Source: Paramecium tetraurelia
Lineage: Eukaryota > Ciliophora > Oligohymenophorea > Peniculida > Parameciidae
Reading direction: 5' to 3'
DNA: 64,000 bases
Assembly (NCBI RefSeq): GCF_000165425.1
Contig: NW_001799632.1
Location: 270,207-334,206 of the forward strand
Both the position numbers and the translations under genes were made by a program. Shown piece after piece: positions 11,241-22,711 of the stretch (position 1 is its first letter; each line of letters opens with the position of its first letter). A model generated the notes under the pieces. It ran no database searches and was not told the DNA's origin. It saw only the letters and a list, made by a program, of their open reading frames with translations.

Positions 11241-12790
11241 ATGTCATTAAAGGACTTTCAGATATTGCAAGAATTAGGTATTGTAAATATGCAAATTAGG
11301 TGAGGGAGCCTATTCTAAAGTATTTAAAATAAAAAGAATCGCAGATTAATAGGAGTATGCTCTTAAAAAAGTTAATTTGCAGTCTCTTTCTGATAAAGAG
11401 AAATAAAATGCTCTTAACGAGGTAAGAATATTGGCCAGTGTAAGACATGCTAATGTTATTCAATATAAAGAAGCCTTTTTGGAAGAATAATCTTAAACAT
11501 TATGGTAACTATTTAGATGCAATTATTTTAAGCATCGTAATGGAGTATGCAGATGATGGAGATCTCTATTAAAAAATAGTAGAATGTTAAAAGAAGGGAG
11601 TTCTTATGTCTGAAAATGACATTTGGAATATATTAATATAAGTATTTCTTAATCCATATTAATATTACAGATTGTCAAAGGTTTAAAAGCATTGCATGAT
11701 ATGAAAATCTACCATAGAGATCTGAAATCTGCAAATGTCTTCATGAATACAGACGGAACTGTCAAATTGGGAGATATGAATGTCTCCAAAGTTGCAAGAA
11801 AAATATTACTCTACACCCAAACTGGAACTCCCTATTATGCTTCTCCAGAGGTCTGGAAAGATCAACCTTATGATTCCAAATCTGATATTTGGTCATTGGG
11901 ATGTGTCTTGTATGAAATGACAACATTAAAGCCACCTTTTAGAGCTGAGGATATGAATGGTTTGTACAAAAAAGTTGTTAAGGGTTATTATCCAAAAATA
12001 CCTACCATCTACAGCTAAGATTTAAGCAATGTAATCAGAGCTTTGCTTTAAGTTCAACCACACTTGAGACCCAGTTGTGACAAAATACTTTAATTGTCTG
12101 CTATAGTAAATAGACTAGATGATAAAGTTTTGGTTGAGGAAGAAGGAGCTAAATTTTTATTATAAACAATAAGAGTTCCCAGAAATATGCATTATTTGAC
12201 AGATAGATTGCCAAAACCTAATTATAATCCAATTAGAATGACTAAAATTGATAAATAATAGTTCATCTAGACTTTGGCCATTTAGAAATTAAATTAAGAA
12301 AATTTAGAGGAAAATCATTCATTGCATGTTGATTTCTTGCCTCGTTTAAATAAAAGAAATGAGGAGAGTCTTGATAACTCAGTTGTCTCAAGAAATAACA
12401 AAAAAGTTGATGATATTTAATTGGACAACGTTAATAATAAGAATAACTAAATTAATTAAATATATGGAGTTGGCATCCATCCGAAGAAAAAGGATTTAAG
12501 AATTTCAAATAAGTCTTAAAAGCATGATCTGAAAGCAATAAGAAGAAATGAATTGGATGGGGACCTGAAGCCTTTGATTATAAAATCGTAAAATATTGTT
12601 TCATGATAGTTATAGCCCTAAAAATGCAAGCGATGATAGACAACCTTTATTGCCACTCTTGCCTAGCATTAAAAAAGATGTTTAAAGATAAAATGAGGAT
12701 GAACAATTGAAAAAGATTAAACAAACTGAAGAATTAATCTAATAATTAAAATAAAAACAATAAAAACACAAGAGAATCTAGAAATTATGA
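11241..12790 (+). CDS. NIMA-related (NEK) protein kinase
   Basis: Ser/Thr kinase of 482 residues with four introns (11278-11299; one of 28 nt; 11642-11670; one of 22 nt near the 3' end). The kinase domain opens the protein: glycine loop LGEGAYSKVFK, catalytic Lys in YALKKVN, catalytic loop YHRDLKSANVF, activation segment TGTPYYASPEVW, then WSLGCVLYEM. The metal-binding DFG motif is replaced by DMN (KLGDMNVSK). The Asp is retained, so activity is expected. The C-terminal half is Asn/Lys/Gln-rich and ends in a short Gln/Lys coiled stretch. NEKs are greatly expanded in ciliates and usually act on basal bodies, cilia length or mitosis. Its own role cannot be read. Confidence 0.88.
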
Positions 12791-12822
12791 TTAACTGATT
12801 GATAATAGAATATTTTAATATA

Positions 12823-14258
12823 TCAAACTTTTTATACATCTGTTACTTCTAAAATTTCTCCTATTTTTTGATTTAATTTAAGAGTGTACTTTATATCAGT
12901 TCTGCATAAGAAACATTGTTTTGTAGTTTTCTTAAGATTTTCAGAGCAAGATGTACAAATACCTCCGTGGTTGCATGGACTTAAGATAATATCTGGTTCA
13001 TTTTCAAAGCAAATTAAGCAAATATCGCAAGAATCTTAATCTCTTGGTATTGATTTCATCTATTTCATCATAGTTAAGCATGGAGATTATCTAAAGTTAA
13101 GAGAATCAGGTCGTAAAACATCACTACAGATTGGAATTGAACTTATATTTCTATTATTCATTTCATTAATCTTTTTCTTTGATACTAATTTATAATATGA
13201 AGCAGAAATTCGAATGAACATAACAGGAATTTTGAGTTTAGACCATTTCTTCTTTGGAGGTTCTATTTAGGGAGATTGAGGAATTGGTACTTGAGTTTAC
13301 CTATTTTCCAATTTTAAAACAATTCTATTTTGATAATGAAATTTTAAATACATCAATTGCTTTCTGATTTTATTAGTATAGTAACTAAATGAGATAAGGT
13401 AGAGAATGATAGAAATCAAGACAGTAATACCAGCTATTCTAATATTAATTTAGATAGTATCCCTTTCATAAAATTAGCATATCTCTTTTAATAAGAAGAA
13501 TGGAATAATTGTTAATCCAAAAATATAATAAAGTAACCATAAAATGATAGATCCTTGATATTTGAACATAATACCATCAATTTCAGGAATATCCTTTTGA
13601 AAACACTTTTCAACAAAAGCGATAAGCAACAAGACCATCAAAAATGTGTTGATTCCCAATGCTGTCCACGTAATGATGAAGGTTTGATAATATGAATAAA
13701 CAAAATACTTATTCCACTTCAAAGATAACAATAACAATTATAGGATATAAAGAATTGAATAGGAATAAGCAATCTATATAAATTTAAATTATACGATAAG
13801 GTTCTTTCTTTTGTTTCTCTCCTATTGTATAACTTAATGAAATAATATTCCGATCGTCACAATTATTTAAAGAGCTGGAATATAATACAAATTGATCTCC
13901 TTAATTTCAAAATGTATTATTATTGTGATCTTATAAAATTGGAGATGCAAAAATAGTACTTTAAATGAAACACTTAAAACTTTTTCAAGAAAATGGATGC
14001 CAGAGATTGCTTTGGATATGTTTTTGTCGAGTAATATAACAATGAATGTGATTAAATCCATTAACCAAGCAAAGATAATTATGTATTTAGAATCAAAGAG
14101 CCAGATGAGCTTTAAACTAAAGATTAGCATGTAGAATTAGCACACAAAATTGAATAAACATATACGATTAACTTCATTGGAAAACTATGATTAATTTTAC
14201 AATACTTAACTTCTAGGTCGACTTATTAGGATCTGATTTGGTCTTGGGATTGACTCAT
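12823..14258 (-). CDS. multi-pass membrane RING-finger protein
   Basis: About 469 residues. The first two thirds contain roughly eight hydrophobic segments (for example KYIIIFAWLMDLITFIVILL, WLLYYIFGLTIIPFFLL). The last 80 residues are a C3HC4-type RING: CDICLICFENEPDII, then CNHGGICTSC, then CFLCRTDI. The arrangement of TMEM185-like membrane helices plus a C-terminal RING suggests a membrane-anchored E3 ubiquitin ligase, but this is inference. The 5' end is less sure. An exon with ATG at 14258 joins only if an intron starting GTTAAG (26 nt) is accepted; otherwise the protein starts at the in-frame ATG at 14130. TGA stop at 12823, only 32 bp from the end of the convergent NEK gene. Confidence 0.8.
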
Positions 14259-14363
14259 AAACCTAATAGTTATAAAAATAATTTAACTATTTGATTCAGA
14301 TAACACTGTTGTATTTATAAAATAAAGATTTTTATTAACTTACAAATTATAAAGACAAAAAAT

Positions 14364-15359
14364 TCATTATAAAAAAGCACTCTATCTAAGTTGTTATATT
14401 GTTGCTCTTTATAATGGATCTTACGAGAAACACATTAGAAGAAAGTTCTTTAATTCTTCAGAAACGTAGCCTGGAATTTTAGGTGATTCTTGATTAAATG
14501 CAATTGCGAGAAGTGTTGATGCAACATTATCAAAATCAAGTTATTCAAACCAAGGATGTTTCCCAGTTAACATCTCTAAAATCACACATCCAAATGACCA
14601 AATGTCTGCTGGAGTATCAATTTGTTCTTATCTAACGACTTCTGGGGCCATCCAAGGAACACTCCCTTGAAGAATACTCTGACATAAATCTTGTTTGATA
14701 TGTCTGCTACAACCAAAATCTGAGATTTTAATGTCACCACATGAGTCTAACAAGATGTTACTAGATTTTAGATCTAAATGTAATATCCCTTTATTATGTA
14801 AGTATTCTAAGCCGTTGAGGATTTGATGAGTATAGGTTTTGATAGTTGACTCTGTCATTGGGCCAAATTCATTTAATAATTGAGAAATTGAGCCTATAAT
14901 AAATAAATTGAATCATACCCATTGGCATATATTCTTAATAAATTAATAAACTATCCTTGGTGGACACATGAGATATATATTTGATTATGTTTTGGTGTTA
15001 TAGGATTTATAGAAATGACAGTTCAATCTAATTAAATTTGTATATCTTACATCTACTTTTTACTGATTCTTGAATTTGAACAGTATTTTTTTACAAGCCA
15101 CAACCTCGCCAGTATTCATGTTCATTGCCTGATATACTTGAGCATTTGAACCAGAACCAATCAATCTACCTAGTTTGTATTGGCCATCCTTTTAAGCACA
15201 ATCTTTAATTTGAATGAATCTATTTATTGGCGCAAGGGTGACATGATGCTTGTTTTTTGTAGGAACTTTCAGAAATCTATGCTTCCCATTACTGTATTTA
15301 TAATTAAAACATAAGTACCTTTAACTAGCGGCTCTTATTGTATTATTTACAGACCTCAT
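14364..15359 (-). CDS. MAPKKK/STE11-like protein kinase
   Basis: Compact kinase of 306 residues with three introns (27, 23 and 25 nt). Motifs run in order: RLIGSGSNAQVYQA glycine loop, VACKKI catalytic Lys, HQNIIKY, catalytic loop ILHLDLKSSNILLD, DFG in ISDFGCSRH, then GSVPWMAPEVV and WSFGCVILEMLTGKHPW. The GS.PWMAPE form of the activation segment end and the HLDLK loop are typical of MAP kinase kinase kinases. There are about 60 residues before the kinase domain and no regulatory domain, so it resembles the short protist members. Partners are unknown. The start at 15359 is the ATG directly before the first exon. Confidence 0.87.
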
Positions 15360-15613
15360 AATTTTTACTTTATCTAACTAAACAATTATCTAAGAAATAA
15401 ATTATATATATATATTTATTTAATCATATAAATATCTCGATTCTCATATCTTTAATTACAATTAATAAAAAGAGTGTTTCTGAATCATTCTTTACTTCAA
15501 GATTTTCATATTATATCAGAAAAGCTAAGACATAAGACTCGCTCAAACATATATCAGCTAAATAATTAACTTCAATTAAATAGGTTAAAATAAAATAATA
15601 AAACTTATTCCAA

Positions 15614-17339
15614 ATGTTGAAGAAATTGCAATAGTCAGCCAAGGGAGCATATAATCAGAGATTTGGAAATGAGAAATATGAAGAAATGGAAGAAGAAAAG
15701 AACAACAAGTAAGCAGATTCGCTATTCTCATAATTTAATGCTACTCTCCAATTCAATCAGACCGATAACAACTGCTGTAATCAACATTTATATTTAAGAA
15801 ATAAATAATAACCAGGAGCAAGTTATCGAAATTTCAGACAGAACTTAAATAGATTTCACTAAAGCACTCATACCAGAAGAACTGAAATAATAAATGCAGG
15901 AAGAAGAAATTAAGGAGATTGCCATTGAAAACAACAAAAAGAGTTACAAGAAGCCTAAAAAAAATGATGATATGCCAGAATTTTTAACAAAAAAAATATG
16001 TTTAAATGAAAATGGTGAAAACTACTACGAAATAGCAGCCAAAAAAGCAAAGGAATAAAACAGTACTATGTTCTAATTAAAACATTTTGTAATAACAAAG
16101 GCTACAAGTGTGCAATAACAGGTCAAAGTAATTTTTATTATATATATCCTTAGAAATCTCTCAAAAAACTAGATGCTCATGTCAAAAAAAAAATTTTAGA
16201 AAAGAAACAACATATCAACCTTTGGATAGCAGGACAATTAGATGCTAAAATTGTATCTTTAATGAGTAACATGGAACCAAAAATAACAGAGAGTGTAAAG
16301 AAATCAGTCCCTTTTGATTTTATGTAAGACTTCATGCATGATGCAGCCATTAATTTGTGGAAAGATTTCACAGATTTAGTCAGATTAGAATTAAGGGCAA
16401 AATTTGATAGTAAGAAAGTTGAAATCAAGAAAAGAGAAGTTAAAGGTCCTTTAAATATATTAAGAAATTTTATCCTTTATTCCCTTTATCCTGCAGATCT
16501 CACAACTAAAGATCACATGAATAGAATTTCTTTTAAGGTGCTGAAATTATGTCAATACATACCATATGTGGGTATATAACCATTAATGTTTTGTATCATT
16601 CTACTTTGTATCAACAAAGTAAATTATAAATTTATAAATTAGGAAGAATATTAATTAGTTAATTACATAGCAGATTATAAGTCTATATAGTTTTTAACTA
16701 ATGGAATAATTCCCTGTCTAATTGCCTACTTCTATTATTTTTTCTATGATCAAGGACCATCATATCATCAGCCTATTTTTGTGCTCCTTTTCACATTTTT
16801 GGCTCAGTGTATTAATGTTTGGATAGCTTTTTATTTGTTAAAAAGGTCTCATTCCCAGGGGGAAGTTTTAAAAGCAGAACTAACAATAACATAAGAAGAG
16901 AAAGGAGGTAGATTAAAATACTTTTTAATTTATGATCTGATTTGTTTAGTTGTAACTGTTTGTGCATCAAGTATGATTCTAGAATATATACTTAGTTATT
17001 GTCTATTTCTCACACACAATGAATGACCCAAGATAATCATTTGGAGATTTGTTATTTTTTGCAAGAACAATATATGCATTTTTCAGTTTCCCTTTCATAA
17101 TCTTTATGTTACCATTTTTTGTTAAATTATTAACAAATGCAATTGCAACTGGCTATGATAAATATGGAAATTGCATATAAGCCTTGAATTCTATTTAAAT
17201 GACTTACAGAGAAGCAGCTTTAAACAGGAAAGAAGACATTGATATTGAAGAAATTATTGATTAAGATTAGGATGACTAACATAAGGATGATAGTAAGCTT
17301 ACAAATTAAAATCAAGGATTTAATAAAACTGTTGGCTGA
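15614..17339 (+). CDS. conserved multi-pass membrane protein, function unknown
   Basis: 550 residues, introns of 22, 26 and 25 nt. The first 170 residues are charged and Asn/Gln/Lys-rich. A helical soluble block follows (FMQDFMHDAAINLWKDFTDL), then four or more membrane segments in two groups (around CIILLCINKV, GIIPCLIAYFYYFFY, PIFVLLFTFLAQCIN, and IIVYFSHTMND to PFIIFMLPFF). The C-terminal soluble stretch contains NAIATGYDKYGNC and an acidic tail. The organisation, with a conserved block after the last helix containing ATGYD, looks like a conserved eukaryotic membrane family, but I cannot name it. It could be a channel, scramblase or transporter; nothing decides. Confidence 0.72.
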
Positions 17340-17589
17340 TTTGATTAAATATTTATAAGTATCGCATTTTATGTAATTTAATATCTTTTTTTTCCCTTTA
17401 GTTTTTAATTACGATATTCCTATTTCTCTTATGTTATTTCTTGTTATTTTCACTAATTCATTTTTAACCCAGATTGGAATTATAATTAACCCTTTTCTTT
17501 TAAAATCTCTTTTTATTTTATACATTATTAAATTATTTCCATTTTTCTACAACATCATCATCTTCCTTTAATAAATGATATAAGCAATA

Positions 17590-17960
17590 TCACCAAATAT
17601 TGAAAAGGCTTATTGCAACAACTAATAATTTGTATGAGAAATGTTAAGAACACTTATTGTACACCCTTCCTACCCTACCTCATTAATAAGAGTGACATTA
17701 AATTCTTGAGTTTTAAATTGCAATTAAGCTTGTTCTTCTTCTTGAAAATATGGAAGTAATGACTGCTGATTATATTGGATAGTATATGTAGATGCTATTT
17801 GAATTTTATACTCATAGAAGGTATTTTATATTGCAAGATATATCGGTGGCATTATTTATTTAAATGGTTTTGGATTTTATTTAAGTAATACACAAATTTC
17901 AGTAAAAAAGAGATTTTTATATTAATTTCTTATTCGAATTAATTCTCAAAAATAAAAATT
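17590..17960 (+). pseudogene. gene relic with four or more in-frame TGAs
   Basis: Within the 666-bp gap 17340-18005, one plus-strand frame reads convincingly as protein (EMLRTLIVHPSYPTSLIRV, later YIGGIIYLNGFGFYL) but contains several TGAs, and the Cys/Ser/Tyr pattern continues in the same frame across them. There is no start codon or intact domain. It looks like a decayed coding fragment. The rest of the gap (17340-17580) is T-rich without signal. Confidence 0.35.
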
Positions 17961-18005
17961 ATAAAAATACAATGAGAAAATTAATAGAAGTAAAATAATA
18001 CATAA

Positions 18006-19113
18006 TCAAACTTTATAACTTCTATTTTAACTCTTTGCATTCCTTCCAGGACCTATTGAAAGATTATCCATAGTATAATTAAGTATCTTACATTCCTGCG
18101 AACTTTCTAGCTTCTTGAATTTTGCTACATTTTCTCTAACTTTTGATCTTGAATTTAATTATTAGACCTTACCTTGATTTTGGAATTATTTGAAACTTCT
18201 ATAGGCTTCCTTCAAAATCATCAGATTCGGTTTGTACTCTTATGTTTTCGCCATTCCTTTGGCCATTCAAAAATTTACTATGTGTGTTATTAAAAGAATA
18301 ACTATTAATTTGAGTAGTTCTTTTATTAAAAGTAGTGCTATAAATATATGAATTTCATATACTTATTACTATGATTATTAATTTTACGTTATTAAGCAAT
18401 TTTTAAGATTTGAAGGATCTACTTAGATTATTTCTTCTTCTCAGATGAAATTGTAGGAGTAGCTCTGAAATATTGATTTTTTTAAGCTTTATTGGTTACA
18501 CTATCTCGATTTAGATTATTATTCTAACTAACCGGATTCATATTAACAATATAATGATCGATGATTCTTCCAATTGAAGTGCTGGATTGATTTTGACCAG
18601 GGGGCTTCTGGGAGCTAATTATAAAGGAGAATAAGAACTTTGGCTGTTTTGGAATGGAAGTGTTGAGTTTTTGAATGGTATTTTAGGAAGAGTCATTTTC
18701 TATTGATTCGGTCAATTTCGATAGCTTTTCATTCAAGGCCTTCATAAATTGGGGAGAGGTGGCATCAGTCAAACGCTCTATATTGTTGCAATTAAGATTA
18801 TAAATTGTAGTATCTTTGAGAGATTAAAGAGAATTATCAGATGAGGATTCATAATCTTCTTTAGGGAAGCAAAATGCATGATTAATTTAGCAATTCTAAT
18901 ATCTACCAAATGATTTTTTTAGTACTTAAATTCAATTTCCTGTTTAAAATCCATAGGTTCTTGTTCTTCATCTGGTTAAGTTTTAATTATTTATTGCACT
19001 GGACCTTAGGGTTTGTTGATCTTTTATAAAATGTGATATTTCATTAAATCTTTGTCAATGTTGCCTTATTTATTTATTTGAGGACTCTTTGATTTTTTAA
19101 TTCTGTTGGACAT
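18006..19113 (-). CDS. uncharacterised Asn/Ser/Gln-rich protein
   Basis: 344 residues under a model with introns of 23, 25 and 25 nt. Starts MSNRIKKSKSPQINKQ. It is mostly low-complexity polar sequence with a helical patch (SPQFMKALNEKLSKLTESIE) and a basic segment ISSEKKKQSKQILQILK. No domain recognised. Its start lies 56 bp from the stop of the next minus-strand gene (19170), so the two run in tandem. The consistency of three typical introns with one reading frame is the main evidence that it is real. Confidence 0.65.
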
Positions 19114-19169
19114 TATAATAATAGTATATAAATATATATTAATAATTAAACTAAATAAATATGTTTGAG

Positions 19170-20696
19170 TCAAGCAAGAGGATATTTTTTTATGTTTGTT
19201 TTCACTCTTGATTAGTTGATAAGCCATTGCTAAACATTGCTCATTAGAGAGATGAGCTTATTCAAATACTTATTAATTTTACTAACCTCGAATCTATCAT
19301 ACAATCCTGACAAATGATTGACATTGTTGAAAGCATTCTTATCATTTGCTAAACAGAGATATTAATACATTTCAAGTTTTCTATTTGGAGTCATGTGACT
19401 CAATAAAACCCTATCTTTTATAACCCCAATATTGAGGTGTGGATTCGATATCACTAATTTAGACATATCAAATTGGCCACCAGATTCCAGAATTTGTGAA
19501 TTAAACTTAGGTTTCTTCTATCTGATGTTAGTATTGGCTTCCTCTTTGACGGTTTTTGGATCAGGTATTTTCCTTTAAAAATACTTACCAGAACCAACGA
19601 ATGTAACTTGTACCTGTTAAGGCTAAGTTAATACAATTTCATAGCATTCGTCGTCTGATGTTACAACATCAATATCAACTACTTAATGTTCCCTATTAAT
19701 TCTATTTGATAGACTTCCTTATTCTAATCTACTTTGAGCTAGAACTCTCACTCTGGAATCTGGAACCTTTGTATAAATCTAGATGCAAAATACTTCACAA
19801 TATCCTCCAATCATCTTCTCATGAAATTACTTAGCCTTTTCGATTTAGCCAACATAGAAGTAATATTTGCCCAGCAAATCGTAAGCATAGAGTTCGTGAT
19901 TCTTTTCGTTTAACTTCCAAGCTGACATCAAGTACTTAGTAAAATAGAGTTAGCTTAATTTGGGCCTAACTCTTAATAGACATTCTCCCAAACCCCTATA
20001 GGCTTTCATTTTGTTTCTATAATACTATTCATTATCAGATAGACGTTTGCATAACTTAAAGTAAATCGCCCCAGATATTGGATTAAAAAATAACTACTCC
20101 ATCTTACCAAAAATATAGCAAAACCTTTATTGAATGCAAACATTCTTCTGTTTAAAACACTCCTACATTATTTCCTTCATTTCCTATTCACTCTTCTCTC
20201 TGTTCTATTTGTATTGCTACAAATATTATAATTTCTTAATTAAGATATCAATACTTATTGAGGCTTCGTTTAAGTATCTTGATACATAATTTTCGAACTC
20301 TATGGCGTCGATGGTTTATATGTCTTTGAGACTCGCCATCTCGTCAGAATAACACTTGATAATACTTGAGGATAATTATTGCAATCTGGTGCTTTTGTGA
20401 CATATATCTTGACTATTTGTTGAAGGAACCTTTTTCAAGTTAAAATAATCAGCCCTTTTAAAATTATTGCGAGATTTCTTCTACGATCGTATATTATTCA
20501 AATAAATTGGATTGACGATCTTCGAATCCTCTTCCTGTAACTCCATTCTATTCAATTCGCTTGAGCTAGTTTTAAATTTGAGTGAGGTGTTAATCAAATA
20601 TCTCCTATGCGATTTTTGAGTTCTTGAGAAGTCAGTTCTTGAAATTCCAAAACTATCCGTATTTGTACTTTCTAGTTTACTCTTCAATTTCTTCAT
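19170..20696 (-). CDS. helical-repeat (TPR-like) protein of unknown role
   Basis: Single-exon ORF of 508 residues, starting MKKLKSKLESTNTDSFGIS. The centre (about residues 170-290) is made of regular helix pairs such as SQLYFTKYLMSAWKLNEK and YYFYVGQIEKAKQFHEKMI, the spacing expected of TPR or TPR-like repeats. The N- and C-terminal parts are charged and probably disordered, with a final helical block around LYDRFEVSKINKYLNKLI. The family is common in ciliates, but I know of no assigned function. A scaffold role is the default guess. Confidence 0.75.
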
Positions 20697-20770
20697 AGTT
20701 TTTATATATTATTTATATTAGATTAAAATTAATGTAAAATAATTGCAAACTGTGTGGGTAGAGTTAACAA

Positions 20771-22466
20771 ATGCTCATTCTAGAGAAACTGCAATTGAAA
20801 TATTTCGAAGCCTTCAACTTCTACTTTGCAAAACCCATCAATGAAATTCTATCTCAAATACCTAATACTCCTCATGTAATCTATTTTAAGGATTATGTGA
20901 TATTAGATGAACAATAAGAATACATGAAAAGGTAGTAGAACTTCCTTAACATGTAGATATTACAACAAAGACGAAGTCAAACCCAGACTAGATATTTTGA
21001 CAGACTTTTATGTGACAAATTACAAAGAGGTTCATCCCAACTTACTAGTTGTTGAGAGTCATGCTTTGCTGACAAAAAGAAACAAGAAAATTGATAAACT
21101 ATATTATTAGAGAATGCAAGAGAGTGAAAATCACACTCAATCATAGAATCCTGTTGTTGTTAATAATGTCCTCAATTCAAAACTATCATCTAAATCTCAA
21201 ATCAGTTACGAGACTGAAGAACACGATATCTATTCTTCTGAGGATCAACCACAGAAACAAAATCGCTTAGATTTCAAAGGCATTAGTCTCCTCAACGATT
21301 TTGAAGACAGCAAATTATATCATGAATTATTGGATAAGCAATATCACACTATTAATAAAATGACCAACAAAAATAAATTACTCTCTCCAAATTTTTACAT
21401 CAGGTCTCCTCCCCTAAGTCAATAAAACATTTAAACCAACCTCATTAAGGATCTGCATACAATGAAAAGTGTCCAGAGAAGAACCAATAATATGGATCTC
21501 AGGGAGAAGAAGGGTATTTGAATTTCTATATTCTCTCTAGCAATTTTCGCTAATTCCAAGAGCGAATCAAAGCATTCTCAATCGAGTTTCAAGATTTCAA
21601 AAATCAAAGACTCAGTCGATCAACAAGTTGATTAGTTTTGTGATTGTGTCAACGGATAAATTGAGCCATCTGACATGGAAGGTAAGAATAAGATGTCTAG
21701 AATTCAGAGTGATAATTTCACTATTTAAAAGATGCTTAAGGAATATTAGGGTAATCAGAAAAGATAATTAAAATCCACAATTTCATAAGACCAATTAGTT
21801 GCAAGTACATCTACTCTTATATAGGGATTTTAAGGTTCTTAAAAAAGTATTAAATAAGATCAAAATAACAATAATGGTAGTATATAAAATATATCATAAA
21901 GACAAGAATAAATTAAGAAAGTCTATTAACCAGTCTCATAAAAAAAAATAAACTAAAATTAATTAGATCGAATCACAAAAGGAGGTTGTCTAACTGATAG
22001 AAATATGAAATAGTTGCCCATTTCTGAAGACTTGTTTACCAAGTTGCATGATATCAAAATCAAAAGTTCATAAAATGCAGAATCCATCAAAAAACCTGAA
22101 TCCAATTACATGATACCCTCTCAGTATAATGCAATGTCCACTTTCAAAGTAGCCAACAATAACAAAGCCAAATCTCAATACACCAAGAAAACTGCAGGAT
22201 TTGATTTCGCTACCAAATCATAACATTAGCAATAGGCGAATCATAGCCAATCGAAATTACTGAATATCAACACACAAAAAACAGATGATATTGTAAAAAA
22301 GTACATTTAATTGGCCACCCAATCTATATAAAATCATAAAAAATTTGATTTCAAATTGAATCTTTAAAACTTAAATAATCATAACGAACCTCATTTAGAT
22401 GAAGAATTCTGTATTTATAACACATTATTTTTAACTAGAAAACAAACGTCTAAATTTTCTTACTGA
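20771..22466 (+). CDS. uncharacterised protein with conserved N-terminal domain
   Basis: 547 residues with two introns (25 and 27 nt). The first 110 residues look like a compact conserved domain (LQLKYFEAFNFYFAKPINEI, DYVILDEQQEYM, DFYVTNYKEVHPNLLVVES) ending in a basic helix SHALLTKRNKKIDKLYYQRM. The remaining 430 residues are Ser/Asn/Lys/Gln-rich and probably disordered. Divergent from the gene at 20696, with only 74 bp between the two start codons, so they likely share a promoter region. No domain name can be given. Confidence 0.7.
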
Positions 22467-22711
22467 AAGACACAGTTAATAATATTAGGAAAAAGATTAA
22501 TTTATTACTCATAGAAAAATTGTGATTAAATGAACGTTTTGATATTTTCATCATTAAATTATATTCAAAAAATAATAATTTCAAATCTAATTTTTCTATT
22601 TTTTAATAATTCTTTAATTTATATAAAGAATTTATAAATTATGAAGCCAAGAAATAAAAATATTTTAAATTTTTATGGAGAATAAATATTAATACAAATA
22701 TCGAATTAAGG

